From Sulfobacillus acidophilus DSM 10332 (GTDB lineage: Bacteria > Bacillota > Sulfobacillia > Sulfobacillales > Sulfobacillaceae): a DNA stretch of 64,000 nt. Position numbers and translations under genes: made by a program. The notes below the pieces were generated by a model that saw only the letters and a list, made by a program, of their open reading frames with translations, ran no database searches and was not told where the DNA came from. Location of the stretch: assembly GCA_000237975.1 (NCBI GenBank), contig CP003179.1, positions 3,378,270 to 3,442,269 of the forward strand. Direction: 5' to 3'. Shown here in pieces: positions 41,472 to 50,733 of this stretch. Position 1 is the first letter of the stretch. Every line of letters starts with the position of its first letter.

Positions 41472-42971
41472 GTGACCGCGCCTCGCATTGCTGTCTGTCA
41501 GGCTCCGTATCTACGCGACGCCGAGCAAGCCACCTTACGGGCATTGGATCAATTACGCCAAGCGGCTAGCCGCGGGGTGGACGTGGTCGTGTTTCCCGAG
41601 TGGGTGTTAGGCCTAAACCCCGTCGAAGTCCTTCCCAATCGCTATACCGAGCGCATTGCGCGCTTAGCCCAAGAACTGCATGTGATGGTCGTCACCGGCA
41701 GTATTCGGGTGCTGGATGCCGAGACGGGCAAAAAGCAGCAACGGTCGCTGGTGTTTGATCGCGATGGGGCTTTAGTGGGCAGCCAGGCCAAAATGAATTT
41801 TTCCCCTCCGGAACGGCCCTGGTTTGAACCCGGCACCGGCATTAATGCGGTCCTCACCCGCTCGGGTCGGATCGTCATCTTACCGGGACTCGACGCCACC
41901 GACCCCGTTCTCTGGAAGGCCACCCGGGAGCTTCGGCCCGATTTGGTGGTTATGGCCGCTAACCCGAAAACCTTAAACGAGCGGAGCGAATTGCAGGACC
42001 TGGCCGTCACCCGCAGCTTGGAAATCCACGGAACGGTCGTGTTGGCCCCGCTGTGCGGGCGGTTTTCCGGTGCCACGTATGTTGGCGGCGCCTTAATCGC
42101 CTCGGAAGGACGTATTCTCGGGATTACCGACGAACCGGACACGGTCTTGGTGGCCGGGGATGCGGAATCGGCTTTAATTCAACTCGGGGTTACCGATGTG
42201 TCGAGTTATTTGCCGCTCGCACGCCCATTACCCGGGGTCAACTTAGATCCCAAGAAAGCGGTCACTCCGGAAGCCGAAAAACGGGTCTTGGTGGACTGGG
42301 GGGCACTGGCGAGTCACGATATCATGGAAAACGGGCTCCATTTGTTGGCCGTGTCCCGGGAAAATCCCCGCTGGACCGCATTAGCGCCCGCCCGTCCCCA
42401 CTACGCGCAAGAATTACACCAACTTCTCGAACACGGTGCCGCCGGGGCGTTTATGTATCCCGGTCTCGACCGGTTATTTCCCTGGCACGATGCGGTACGC
42501 CAATTGGGTAGCGTGCTGGCGCCGTACCGCCGGCCCCTTTTGGTCCATTCAGGGCCCGGTCTCGCCCCTTTGCGCTACGACGCGCCCGCCCTCTGGGATG
42601 AATTTGTCGCCGAATTCCCTATGATTCCGCTCATTTTGTTGCATATGGGAGGCCGATCGCCCTACGTGGAAGAAGCCCTGGTCCTTGCCGAACGCCACCC
42701 CTCGGTGTGGCTGGAAACCTCGGGAGCCCCGGTGGGCGCCATTCGGGAAGCGATCCGGCAACTCGGAACCCGCCGGGTGGTCTTTGGCAGTGGGGGGACT
42801 TCGGCTCTTTTTTCGACCGAATGGGCTAAAGTCGAAATCCTGAAAGAGGAGTTGACGCCGGAAGGGTTCCAACAAGTGGTGTATCATAACGCCCGGGCGC
42901 TGTTTTTTCCCGGCGAACGCGCTCCGCAGCGAGCCGGTAACGAAAGCGCCACGATTCAGCGCCTCAGCTAG
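41472..42971 (+). CDS. Fusion of nitrilase-like and amidohydrolase-like domains, both with lost catalytic residues
   Basis: A 499-residue protein. Residues 1-250 match the nitrilase fold (FPEWVLG, SQAKMNFSPPERPWFEPG), but the nucleophile region ICYD reads ILPGLDATDP, without cysteine. Residues 285-480 resemble an amidohydrolase-2 TIM barrel (LLVHSGPG, ILLHMGGRSPYVEEAL, VVFGSGGTSALFS); the usual final FGSD aspartate is glycine, and no N-terminal HxH is seen. Both halves look catalytically impaired, so it may bind a ligand or act by another mechanism. The GTG start follows GGGGCGAGG. Confidence 0.7.
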   Translation: MTAPRIAVCQAPYLRDAEQATLRALDQLRQAASRGVDVVVFPEWVLGLNPVEVLPNRYTERIARLAQELHVMVVTGSIRVLDAETGKKQQRSLVFDRDGALVGSQAKMNFSPPERPWFEPGTGINAVLTRSGRIVILPGLDATDPVLWKATRELRPDLVVMAANPKTLNERSELQDLAVTRSLEIHGTVVLAPLCGRFSGATYVGGALIASEGRILGITDEPDTVLVAGDAESALIQLGVTDVSSYLPLARPLPGVNLDPKKAVTPEAEKRVLVDWGALASHDIMENGLHLLAVSRENPRWTALAPARPHYAQELHQLLEHGAAGAFMYPGLDRLFPWHDAVRQLGSVLAPYRRPLLVHSGPGLAPLRYDAPALWDEFVAEFPMIPLILLHMGGRSPYVEEALVLAERHPSVWLETSGAPVGAIREAIRQLGTRRVVFGSGGTSALFSTEWAKVEILKEELTPEGFQQVVYHNARALFFPGERAPQRAGNESATIQRLS

Positions 42972-43067
42972 CCTTCTGCCCGGCCAAACGCGTACAATGA
43001 ACCTATCAGCCATTATTCGAGGAAAGCGGGGCCAGGCACCACGAGTACGTCCGATGCGCTAGTTCCG

Positions 43068-43631
43068 GTGGTTGACCTGAACGGTCACCCGCTCAGCCCG
43101 TGTACTCCCGAAAAAGTCGAGCAAAATGTCCGTGACGGGTTAGCTCATTTTTCGGACGGCATTTTACATCTACATTACCGCCCGCTGGCCTATCGCCGCG
43201 TCTATCGGCAGGTCCGCCGTCGAGACGGATGGATTTGTGCTTGGTGCGGTGGGCCCGGGTCGACGCTGGACCATGTTATCCCGATTTGTTGGGGTGGCCA
43301 GACGACGTTAGATAACTGCGTCATCGCCTGTCGTGCGTGTAACCACAGCCGGAATAATGCGCTCCCGTCCCAGTTTATTCGTTGGACCGGACTCGAACCG
43401 AGCCATCCGGTCATCCAAAAGATTTTGGCTCGCGAGGCCTATTACCTTCAACAAGCCGAAACGAGTTTGGCCGAACGGCCGCTTTCCGCCTGCCTCAGCC
43501 GAGAAGAGGCCCAGGTCTGGGTTGCTTACCGTCAAGGCGAATTAGACCGGGTACGCCCCACTCCGCCGGAATCCCCTTTATCTCGACTGAAAGGCGAAGG
43601 CAAACTCTTTGGCCAATATTTTGTCCCCTAA
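43068..43631 (+). CDS. HNH endonuclease family protein
   Basis: A 187-residue protein. The HNH core is complete: CAWCGG, LDHVIPICWGG, N in TTLDNCVIA, and CRACNHSRNNA. The two CxxC pairs bind structural zinc. Stand-alone HNH proteins of this type occur widely and may act in DNA repair or restriction. GTG 43068 lacks a good ribosome site, and family-like sequence (DALVPVVDLNG) continues upstream in frame to about 43047, so the real start may be earlier at a rare codon. It is convergent with argS. Confidence 0.8.
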   Translation: MVDLNGHPLSPCTPEKVEQNVRDGLAHFSDGILHLHYRPLAYRRVYRQVRRRDGWICAWCGGPGSTLDHVIPICWGGQTTLDNCVIACRACNHSRNNALPSQFIRWTGLEPSHPVIQKILAREAYYLQQAETSLAERPLSACLSREEAQVWVAYRQGELDRVRPTPPESPLSRLKGEGKLFGQYFVP

Positions 43632-43632
43632 A

Positions 43633-45300
43633 CTACATTTTCTCGGGTTGGGAGATCCCCAACAAATTTAACCCGCGGGTGATGACGGCTAACACCGCTT
43701 CCGACAAGGCCAGTCGAGCCTGCCGGACCGGCGGCGTCTCTTCCAACACCCGATATTGCCGATAGTAGGTATGATAGGCGCCAGCCAGTTCGGTTAAATA
43801 CCGGGGCATCAAGTGCGGCGCCCGCTCGACCGCTGCCCGGGCGATGACATCCGGAAACTGTGCCAACAAAAAGAGCAACGTCCGTTCTTCGGGCGCGGTT
43901 AGATAGCTTAAATCCAGCGGCACGCCGATTTGCCCCGAGGCTTGCCATTGTCGCAAGATGCTATGGATGCGGGCACCGGCATACTGGATGTAATACACCG
44001 GGTTATCGGTGCCGCGAAGACCGGCTAAATCCATATCAAAATCCATCGGCGTCTCGGGCGCCCGCTCCAGCAAGAAATAGCGGGTCGGATCCACCCCGGC
44101 GTCGTCCAACAGCTCCTCTAACGTGAAGAACTGACCACGACGCTTGGACATCCGCACCACCTGCCCGGCTTTCACCAGCCGAACCAACTGGATTATCAGA
44201 ATCTCCAGCCGATCACGGGGGAAGCCCAAAGCCTCGACCACCGCGCGCATCCGTGCCACATATCCATGATGGTCCGGCCCCAATAAATCAATGACGTAAT
44301 CAAAACCCCGATCAAATTTGTCGGCGTGATAAGCCGCATCCGGCACGAAATAGGTATAACTGCCGTCGGATTTCACCATCACCCGATCTTTGTCGTCCCC
44401 AAACCGCGTCGATAAAAACCAGAGTGCTCCCTCGCGCTCTTCGAGGTACCCCCGCTCTTTGAGCCGTTGAATGACGGCTTCAACCGCACCCGATTCCCGT
44501 AACTGCCGTTCCGAAAACCAGCGATCAAACTGGACGCCGAAACGCGCCAATACCGCTTCTTGCCGCGATCGCATCTTTTCGGCGGCCCAAGCGCCTAACC
44601 GGTCGAAATCATTTTCCCCGAGCGCGGCGACATCCGTTTCCGGATGGGCAGCCATGAAGTCTTCGGCCAAATCTTTGACATAATCGCCCGGGTATACGCC
44701 TTCCGGCCAATGGGACTCTACATCCTCGCCCAACACCAATTCGCGCAGCCGAAGCCACACCGCTTGTCCAAAGGTCCGAATTTGATTGCCGGCGTCGTTC
44801 ACGTAAAATTCCCGATGGGCGCGGAAGCCTGCCGCCTCCATTAAGCGAGCCATGGCGTCGCCTACCGCCGCCGCCCGGCCGCTGACGACCACGAGAGGAC
44901 CCGTCGGATTGGCCGACACGAATTCCAGAAGCACGCGCGCCCCGCGCCCAATATCCGAGTTACCGTAGGTGGCGGGATTCGCCCGTACGAGGTTTACCAC
45001 TTCCGCCATCCAACGGGTTTTCAGGGTCACGTTAAAGAACCCGGGGCCGGCGACGGACACCGATTCGACCAGCGGCGTCTCCGGCCATGTGGCCAAAATG
45101 CGTTCCGCCAATTTGACCGGTGGGAGTTTGGTATAGCGGGCGACTTTCATCGCGAAGCTGGACGTTAAATCGCCATGCCCTTTCTCGGTGGGCACATCCA
45201 CCTCCACCCACTCGCCCAGTCCCGGGAATCCCTCGGCTTCCAACCGTTCGATAATAAGCTGACGGACCAATGCCCGCGCTTCGTGCAACCGTGACGCCAT
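43633..45300 (-). CDS. argS: Arginyl-tRNA synthetase
   Basis: A 555-residue class I synthetase with N-terminal additional domain, catalytic domain (FVSANPTGPLVVVSGR, YVNDAGNQI), KMSK-like motif VVRMSKRRGQFFTLEELLDD and a C-terminal DALR domain (LTELAGAYHTYYRQYRVL). The HIGH signature, normally HVGH after PTGPL, reads VVVS, so both usual ATP-binding histidines are absent; this variant may be lineage-typical. The ATG follows GGAGGAAG. It lies nine bases downstream of speB in the polyamine operon, linking arginine use for translation and polyamines. Confidence 0.93.
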   Translation of the reverse strand: MASRLHEARALVRQLIIERLEAEGFPGLGEWVEVDVPTEKGHGDLTSSFAMKVARYTKLPPVKLAERILATWPETPLVESVSVAGPGFFNVTLKTRWMAEVVNLVRANPATYGNSDIGRGARVLLEFVSANPTGPLVVVSGRAAAVGDAMARLMEAAGFRAHREFYVNDAGNQIRTFGQAVWLRLRELVLGEDVESHWPEGVYPGDYVKDLAEDFMAAHPETDVAALGENDFDRLGAWAAEKMRSRQEAVLARFGVQFDRWFSERQLRESGAVEAVIQRLKERGYLEEREGALWFLSTRFGDDKDRVMVKSDGSYTYFVPDAAYHADKFDRGFDYVIDLLGPDHHGYVARMRAVVEALGFPRDRLEILIIQLVRLVKAGQVVRMSKRRGQFFTLEELLDDAGVDPTRYFLLERAPETPMDFDMDLAGLRGTDNPVYYIQYAGARIHSILRQWQASGQIGVPLDLSYLTAPEERTLLFLLAQFPDVIARAAVERAPHLMPRYLTELAGAYHTYYRQYRVLEETPPVRQARLALSEAVLAVITRGLNLLGISQPEKM

Positions 45301-45309
45301 ACTTCCTCC

Positions 45310-46167
45310 TTAATCCGGCCGGACAATCGCCAACAACGCTTCCCGTACCATTTTGGCGGCCAAAACGGCGGACCGTTGCGATCCGTCTTGGTGAGGCATG
45401 GTCTCCACCAAATCCATGGCCACCACATCCAGTTCTTGTAAGAGAGTCAGTGCCTCGAGCGCCTCGCCGGAGGTAATGCCACCCGGTTCGGGCGTACCGG
45501 TGCCCGGCATAAAGGCCGGATCGATCACGTCAATGTCAACCGTTACATAGACCGGGCGCCCTTTAAGGGCCGGCAAATTGTCCCTCAAGGGCTCGAGCAC
45601 CCGATATGGATGCCAATGGCTGTGGATTTTCGCCCAAGCCACTTCCTCCCGCGTCGCGGACCGAATGCCAAATTGATAGAGATGTCCCGCGGGCAATTGC
45701 TCTGCCACCCGCCGCAGTACCGTGGCATGCGAGAGCCGTTCGCCTAAATAATCTTCCCGCAAGTCGGCATGCGCGTCCCAATGGACGACGACCAGATCCG
45801 GATATTGGGCCAGGGCCGCTTCAATCAAGGGCAAGCTGACCAGATGCTCGCCCCCGACCGCGAAAAAGTGCCGCCCCGACCGCAAAATGTCGCCGGCCGC
45901 TTGCCGTATCCGTGAAAGGCTGTCCTGGACATTCCCGAACGGCAGTTCCAAGTCCCCGGCATCATGCACCGCCAGATCGTCTAAATCGCGATCCTGGCGC
46001 ATGGAATAGGTTTCGATCGCATAGGACGCTTCACGAATACGTGCGGGGCCAAAACGGGATCCCGGCTGAAAGGACACAGTAAAATCCATCGGAATGCCGA
46101 AATAAACCCAGCGGGCGTCCTTGTAGGGCGTCGCCAATCCTAAAAACTGATCCGCCCGGCTAAACAT
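45310..46167 (-). CDS. speB: Agmatinase/ureohydrolase family protein
   Basis: A 285-residue binuclear manganese enzyme: GGEHLVSLPL, VVHWDAHADLR (DAHxD), DIDVIDPAFMPGTGTPEPGG (DxDxxD) and a C-terminal catalytic glutamate in DLVETMPHQD. It hydrolyses agmatine to putrescine, or N1-aminopropylagmatine to spermidine if the next enzyme acts first. The ATG at 46167 follows GAGGAG and overlaps the speE stop by eight bases. The operon order is pdaD-speE-speB-argS. Confidence 0.9.
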   Translation of the reverse strand: MFSRADQFLGLATPYKDARWVYFGIPMDFTVSFQPGSRFGPARIREASYAIETYSMRQDRDLDDLAVHDAGDLELPFGNVQDSLSRIRQAAGDILRSGRHFFAVGGEHLVSLPLIEAALAQYPDLVVVHWDAHADLREDYLGERLSHATVLRRVAEQLPAGHLYQFGIRSATREEVAWAKIHSHWHPYRVLEPLRDNLPALKGRPVYVTVDIDVIDPAFMPGTGTPEPGGITSGEALEALTLLQELDVVAMDLVETMPHQDGSQRSAVLAAKMVREALLAIVRPD

Positions 46168-46987
46168 CGTGAAGAATCTCCTCCACAAAACGCGGCAGTA
46201 CAAATGCCGCCGTTTGAATGCCAGGAGTCCAGTACCGCGTCGTGAGATTTGCCGTCTGATAGCGCGGGTGGGGCACCAACGGTTTCGAAGACGCCATCAA
46301 AAAGCTCCAATAGCCGCTGGGATAGGTCGGAATGGCGGCCGTGTAGAGTGCCACGTGTTCAAACCAGGCGCGCATTCCCCGAGCCATGTGCCGGATCAAG
46401 TCCCGATGTAAAAACGGCGACTCGGATTGGGCCACCATAACCCCGTCCTCGGTCATGGCCTGGCGAATGTTATGGTAAAAATCCGACTGAAACAATCCTT
46501 CCGCAGGCCCGATGGGATCGGTCGAATCCACAATGACCACGTCTAACTGCCGGGCCTGACGTATCCACTCGATTCCATCGGTAAAATGCAATTCGGCCCG
46601 CGGATCGGACAGCGCATGGGAAATTTCCGGAAAGTATTCCCGGGCAATGGTCACGACCCGCTCGTCAATTTCCACCAGATGAGCTTTCTCCACACTGGGA
46701 TGCTTAAGGATTTCGCGGATGGCCCCGCCGTCACCTCCCCCAATCACGGCGACTTGCTTCGGATGGGGATGCATGAACAAGGGCACATGGGTAATCATCT
46801 CGTGGTAGACAAATTCATCCGCCACGGTGGTTTGTACATAATTGTCGAGGGCGAGCAACCGCCCATAGGTTTCGGTCTCGGCGACCATTAACTCCTGGTA
46901 CGGCGTTTTTTCCGCCGCCAGCACCGACTTTAACCGCAATCCCAAACGTAGTGCGTCGGTTTGATTTTCTGTAAACCAGGTGTTCAC
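46160..46987 (-). CDS. speE: Spermidine synthase family aminopropyltransferase
   Basis: A 275-residue protein with VAVIGGGDGGAIREILKHP (decarboxylated-SAM site), VEIDERVV, and VDSTDPIGPAEGLFQSDFY (catalytic aspartate region). The N-terminal beta hairpin is present (YQELMVAETETYGRLLALDN). It transfers an aminopropyl group from decarboxylated SAM to putrescine or agmatine. No SAM decarboxylase gene is in the window. The GTG at 46987 follows GGAGGGTG. Confidence 0.92.
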   Translation of the reverse strand: MNTWFTENQTDALRLGLRLKSVLAAEKTPYQELMVAETETYGRLLALDNYVQTTVADEFVYHEMITHVPLFMHPHPKQVAVIGGGDGGAIREILKHPSVEKAHLVEIDERVVTIAREYFPEISHALSDPRAELHFTDGIEWIRQARQLDVVIVDSTDPIGPAEGLFQSDFYHNIRQAMTEDGVMVAQSESPFLHRDLIRHMARGMRAWFEHVALYTAAIPTYPSGYWSFLMASSKPLVPHPRYQTANLTTRYWTPGIQTAAFVLPRFVEEILHDV

Positions 46988-47046
46988 CCGGCACCCTCCT
47001 GCCTCTCTCCAAAATGGTGGGGAATGGGGACTTGTCACCGCACGGG

Positions 47047-47508
47047 CTAATACCAGAGGGCGACGGCGGCAAACGCACAGCCGATTTGACTAACCCGGTG
47101 CTCGACCGCCCGCACGATAACCCGTTCCAACGGCCGGTTACGCTGTACAAAGGCGGCCCGCGCCATTTCTTCGACGGTCCGGGCGGCTTCTTCTTGGGAG
47201 CAACGCCCCGAGAACTCCATGATTACCCCATATTCATCCGGCGAACCGATGCCGATGGCAACCGCCGCGGCAATGAGTTCGCCCGGCTCTTCCGACGTAA
47301 TGGTGCCGTAGGCGATCGGGACCAGGGAACCCGGTGCAATCGCCACTTCCGGGACCTCAATCGCCTGCGGCGGGAGAATCGAGCTGACGCGCAACAAGTT
47401 GACATTGCCGATCCCGGCGGCCAACAACGCGTTATCAAAGGCATTCAATCGAGTGGGGCCTTCAGCCGCACCCGCCATCACGGTAAATTTCTTGGGGGTG
47501 GCTAACAA
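47047..47508 (-). CDS. pdaD: Pyruvoyl-dependent arginine decarboxylase
   Basis: A 153-residue proenzyme. The self-cleavage site is the serine pair of LLRVSSILPP (near residue 42), which yields a pyruvoyl group on the larger chain. EYGVIMEFSGRCSQEEAA also fits the family. It converts arginine to agmatine, the first step of the polyamine operon. The start is TTG at 47508 after GAGGAGG with a slightly long spacing. A consensus-like promoter lies upstream at 47543-47571. Confidence 0.9.
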   Translation of the reverse strand: MLATPKKFTVMAGAAEGPTRLNAFDNALLAAGIGNVNLLRVSSILPPQAIEVPEVAIAPGSLVPIAYGTITSEEPGELIAAAVAIGIGSPDEYGVIMEFSGRCSQEEAARTVEEMARAAFVQRNRPLERVIVRAVEHRVSQIGCAFAAVALWY

Positions 47509-47542
47509 CGGATGGTTTCCTCCTCTTGCATAGGTCGCAGCT

Positions 47543-47571
47543 ATTATACCCTCCTAGCGTGTCCCAAACAA
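47543..47571 (-). promoter_or_regulatory. Sigma-A-type promoter of the polyamine operon
   Basis: On the minus strand TTGTTT (47566-47571) and TATAAT (47543-47548) are separated by exactly 17 bases, upstream of the pdaD ribosome site. It is one of the clearest housekeeping promoters in the window. Confidence 0.7.
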
Positions 47572-47637
47572 TCCTTCATCATGGGTTATTCACTCGCCAA
47601 ACGTCGCATACTAGCCCCGACTAAAGGTGGGATTTTT

Positions 47638-49740
47638 ATGGGACAACGAACCGAACGCATTCGTAAACAAAAAGAGGCTCAATCGGGACTCAAACGAGCC
47701 GAAAAAAAGCTGGTTCGCTTCGGCGAATTTATTTCGTTACCGGCATTGGTCATCGGTGTTGCGTTGCTATTGGTGCCGACCGCTTGGATATTATTGCCTC
47801 CGCCGAATTTGCCGGCCGATACGACCATCTACGACGCCTCCGGCCACCTGGTCAGTGTCTTGTACGGCACCGTCAACCGGATGCCGGTGAGCTATCAGAC
47901 GATCCCTCCGGTCATGCAAAATGCGCTGGTCGCCATTGAAGACAACACCTTTTGGATTGAGCCGGCGATTGATCCGGTGGGTATCTTGCGTGCCGCCGTG
48001 ACTGACATTACCCAACGGCGAATTGTGCAAGGCGGCAGCACCATTACCCAGCAACTGGCCAAAAACTTGTATCTCAGTGATCGCCGCACGTTTACGCGGA
48101 AACTCAAAGAACTCTTTATTAGCTTGAAACTCGCGACCGAGTTCGATAAGCGGCAAATTATTACGATGTATTTAAATGACGTCTATTTCGGTGAAGGCGC
48201 CTACGGGGTGCAAGCGGCCAGCGAACGGTATTTTGGCCATGGCGTCTCCTCCATCAGCCTTCCGGAAGCGGCCCTCTTGGCCGGTCTGGTCAACGCTCCC
48301 AGCTATTATGATCCCTTTGTGCATCCGGGGGCTGCCATCGCCCGGCGTAATGTCGTGTTGGCCCAAATGGCCGCCTTGCACTATATTTCCCCGGCCGCGG
48401 CGCGTGCCGCCGAATCCGCACCGCTACGATTAAACGGCCAACCGCCGCTTGGAGACCGGGCGCCCTATTTTACCCACTTTGTGGCCGACCAGCTTCGCCT
48501 CTTGGATCCCCAAGTCGCCCGCAATTTGGCGACCGGCGGATATCATATCGTGACCGCCATGAACTGGCGCATGCAACAAGAAGCCCAAAACGTTATTGCC
48601 AACTATGCGCCCATCAATGGTACGGTACATGGAGTATTGGAACCGCAATCGGCGCTGGTGGCCATCAACCCGCAAAACGGGTACGTGGAAGCACTTGTCG
48701 GTGGGGACGGATATGGGAACTCGCCGTTTGACCGCGCCACCCGGGCCGCCCGTCAACCCGGGTCGACGATGAAATATTTTCTTTATACCACGGTCATCAA
48801 CGACGGGTATCCGACCTCATCGGTAAAAGTCTCGGCGCCGGTCCGTTTTCCGGCCGGAAACGGCAAATGGTATGTGCCGCACAATTTCGGCAACGTATTT
48901 AACGGCCCTCTCACCATTCGCCGGGCTATCGCCCTATCGGATAACATTGTGGCGCTTAAATGGATGAATACGGTCGGTCCGGCCCAAATGATCGCCATGG
49001 CCCATCAAATGGGGATTACCAGTCCTTTGGCCAATAACCTGACCACCGCACTGGGTTCTTCATCCGTCACCCCGTATGAAATGGCCCGCGCCGTCTGTCC
49101 GTTGGCCAACGGGGGATATCGGGTTCACCCCATTGCCGTTCTGAAAGTGCTCGATCAAAACGGCCACGTGCTCTACACCGCCGCCCCGCGGTTGACCCGT
49201 GTCATCACTCCGCAAGTCGCCTACGTCGTCACCAACCTTTTTTCGGCGCCATTATTAAACCCCCAGGGCACGGCCCATGATCTGGAGGCCATTATTCATC
49301 GGCCAGCTGCGGCCAAAACCGGGACCTCCTCGCAACAGCGCGACGGGTGGCTGGTGGGTTATACCCCGCAATTGGCGACCGCCGTCTGGGTCGGGAATGA
49401 CAACGACACCCCGATTTATATGACCGGCGATCAGGCGGCAGGGCCGATTTGGGCCCATTTCATGGCCGCGGCGTTGGCCAATCAGCCGCCCGTAGCGTTT
49501 AAACGGCCTCCGGGATTGGTGTATCGTCAAGTATGCGAAAAGACCGGGTTATTAGCCAACGGGTGTTGTACCAGTTACCGGGAAATTTTTATTCAAGGCC
49601 ACGAACCGACCCAAATCAGTCCCGGTTGCGGAAACGGCGGAAGCGGCGGCGGCAACGCCGGCGGCGGTTCGCCGGGATCGCCGAAGTCGCTTACACCACA
49701 ACAGATATTAAAACAAATTATTAAGTCTTTAACCTCTTAA
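47638..49740 (+). CDS. Bifunctional penicillin-binding protein 1A
   Basis: A 700-residue class A PBP: short basic cytoplasmic tail, one membrane anchor (about 33-55), GT51 transglycosylase (AIEDNTFWIEP, GGSTITQQLAKNLYLS, MYLNDVYFGEGAYGVQAAS), and a transpeptidase domain with SxxK (QPGSTMKYF), SxN (LSDNIVAL) and KTG (AAKTGTSS). The tail is Gly/Ser-rich. It polymerises and cross-links peptidoglycan outside the membrane. The ATG at 47638 follows AAAGGTGGG; the open frame from 47512 lacks one. It diverges from the polyamine operon. Confidence 0.95.
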   Translation: MGQRTERIRKQKEAQSGLKRAEKKLVRFGEFISLPALVIGVALLLVPTAWILLPPPNLPADTTIYDASGHLVSVLYGTVNRMPVSYQTIPPVMQNALVAIEDNTFWIEPAIDPVGILRAAVTDITQRRIVQGGSTITQQLAKNLYLSDRRTFTRKLKELFISLKLATEFDKRQIITMYLNDVYFGEGAYGVQAASERYFGHGVSSISLPEAALLAGLVNAPSYYDPFVHPGAAIARRNVVLAQMAALHYISPAAARAAESAPLRLNGQPPLGDRAPYFTHFVADQLRLLDPQVARNLATGGYHIVTAMNWRMQQEAQNVIANYAPINGTVHGVLEPQSALVAINPQNGYVEALVGGDGYGNSPFDRATRAARQPGSTMKYFLYTTVINDGYPTSSVKVSAPVRFPAGNGKWYVPHNFGNVFNGPLTIRRAIALSDNIVALKWMNTVGPAQMIAMAHQMGITSPLANNLTTALGSSSVTPYEMARAVCPLANGGYRVHPIAVLKVLDQNGHVLYTAAPRLTRVITPQVAYVVTNLFSAPLLNPQGTAHDLEAIIHRPAAAKTGTSSQQRDGWLVGYTPQLATAVWVGNDNDTPIYMTGDQAAGPIWAHFMAAALANQPPVAFKRPPGLVYRQVCEKTGLLANGCCTSYREIFIQGHEPTQISPGCGNGGSGGGNAGGGSPGSPKSLTPQQILKQIIKSLTS

Positions 49741-49745
49741 GAAAA

Positions 49746-49785
49746 TCAGGCGATCGCCCCCGTCGCGTTCGCCTGACCGCTTTTA
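49746..49785. terminator. Bidirectional terminator between PBP and methylase genes
   Basis: TCAGGCGA (49746-49753) and TCGCCTGA (49769-49776) form a perfect 8-bp stem. The plus strand continues CCGCTTTTA, and the minus strand has TTTTC after the stem. It lies between two convergent genes. Confidence 0.75.
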
Positions 49786-49836
49786 CTCCGCAAGAAATGC
49801 CCGTCATCATATAAAGAAGGCAGGACATCGGCGACC

Positions 49837-50640
49837 TTAGGAAAACACCGCGACGACCTCCGTGACCGGTCCCCGGGCACTAGCCCGGCAACTGATGGGA
49901 CGGCTCACCGGCACCCTAACCTGACGAGCCCCATCATAGAGAGAGTGCGTCCATTGCGTGGCATGGTTGGATATAACCACCGGTATTCCCCGAGCCGCCA
50001 ACGTTTTAGCCCATTCGGCCAGGGCCACTTGGTCGCCCGCACCAAATCCGTCGGCCGTATAGCCGGTAAACGAAGCCGTCGCCGAGAGCGGTACATACGG
50101 CGGATCACAATACACAACGTCACCCGGCTCTAATTGAAGGAACATCTGGCGAAAATCCGTGCTGACAAACTCGGCCCCCTGGGCTTTTTGCCAAAACGTC
50201 CGCATTTCGGTTTCCGGAAAATAGGGGCGGCGATATTGCCCGAACGGCACATTAAATCGTCCGGCCTGATTATACCGACACAAGCCGTTATACCCATGAC
50301 GATTAAGATAAAGGAAAAGGGCGGATCGCTGCCACGGATCCCGGCTTTGGTTAAACATCTCACGCAAGGCATAATAGGCCTCAGGCGTGTTATTGGCGGG
50401 CACAAAAAAACTCCGACAATAGGCGATAAATTCCTCACCGGCCTCTTTGAGCACCCGATACAGCCGAATGAGGTCCGGATTGATGTCCCCGATGAGGGCC
50501 TGAGGATAGTCACAATTTAACCAGACCGCGGCCGACCCCGCGAACGGCTCAACCAATCGCCGGCCGGGGGGCAAATGTTGGCGTATAAGCGGTACTAAAC
50601 GCATTTTGCCGCCCGCCCATTTTAAAAATGGCCGATTCAC
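49837..50640 (-). CDS. Dam-type adenine-specific DNA methyltransferase
   Basis: A 267-residue D12-class methylase: FLKWAGGKMRLVPLI (AdoMet site), VEPFAGSAAVWLN, YNGLCRYNQAGRFNVPFG and the catalytic VVYCDPPYVPL. It methylates adenine N6, probably in GATC-like sites. No restriction endonuclease is adjacent, so it may be solitary and epigenetic. GTG 50640 follows AGGAGGCGATG; an earlier GTG at 50658 precedes that site. Confidence 0.9.
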   Translation of the reverse strand: MNRPFLKWAGGKMRLVPLIRQHLPPGRRLVEPFAGSAAVWLNCDYPQALIGDINPDLIRLYRVLKEAGEEFIAYCRSFFVPANNTPEAYYALREMFNQSRDPWQRSALFLYLNRHGYNGLCRYNQAGRFNVPFGQYRRPYFPETEMRTFWQKAQGAEFVSTDFRQMFLQLEPGDVVYCDPPYVPLSATASFTGYTADGFGAGDQVALAEWAKTLAARGIPVVISNHATQWTHSLYDGARQVRVPVSRPISCRASARGPVTEVVAVFS

Positions 50641-50733
50641 CCCATCGCCTCCTGACACTCATTTCGCCTTCTCCTGCGAATTATCCTGCTACCCGACTAG
50701 CATTGGAGCCCTCGATTCCGGTATGGTTATCCT

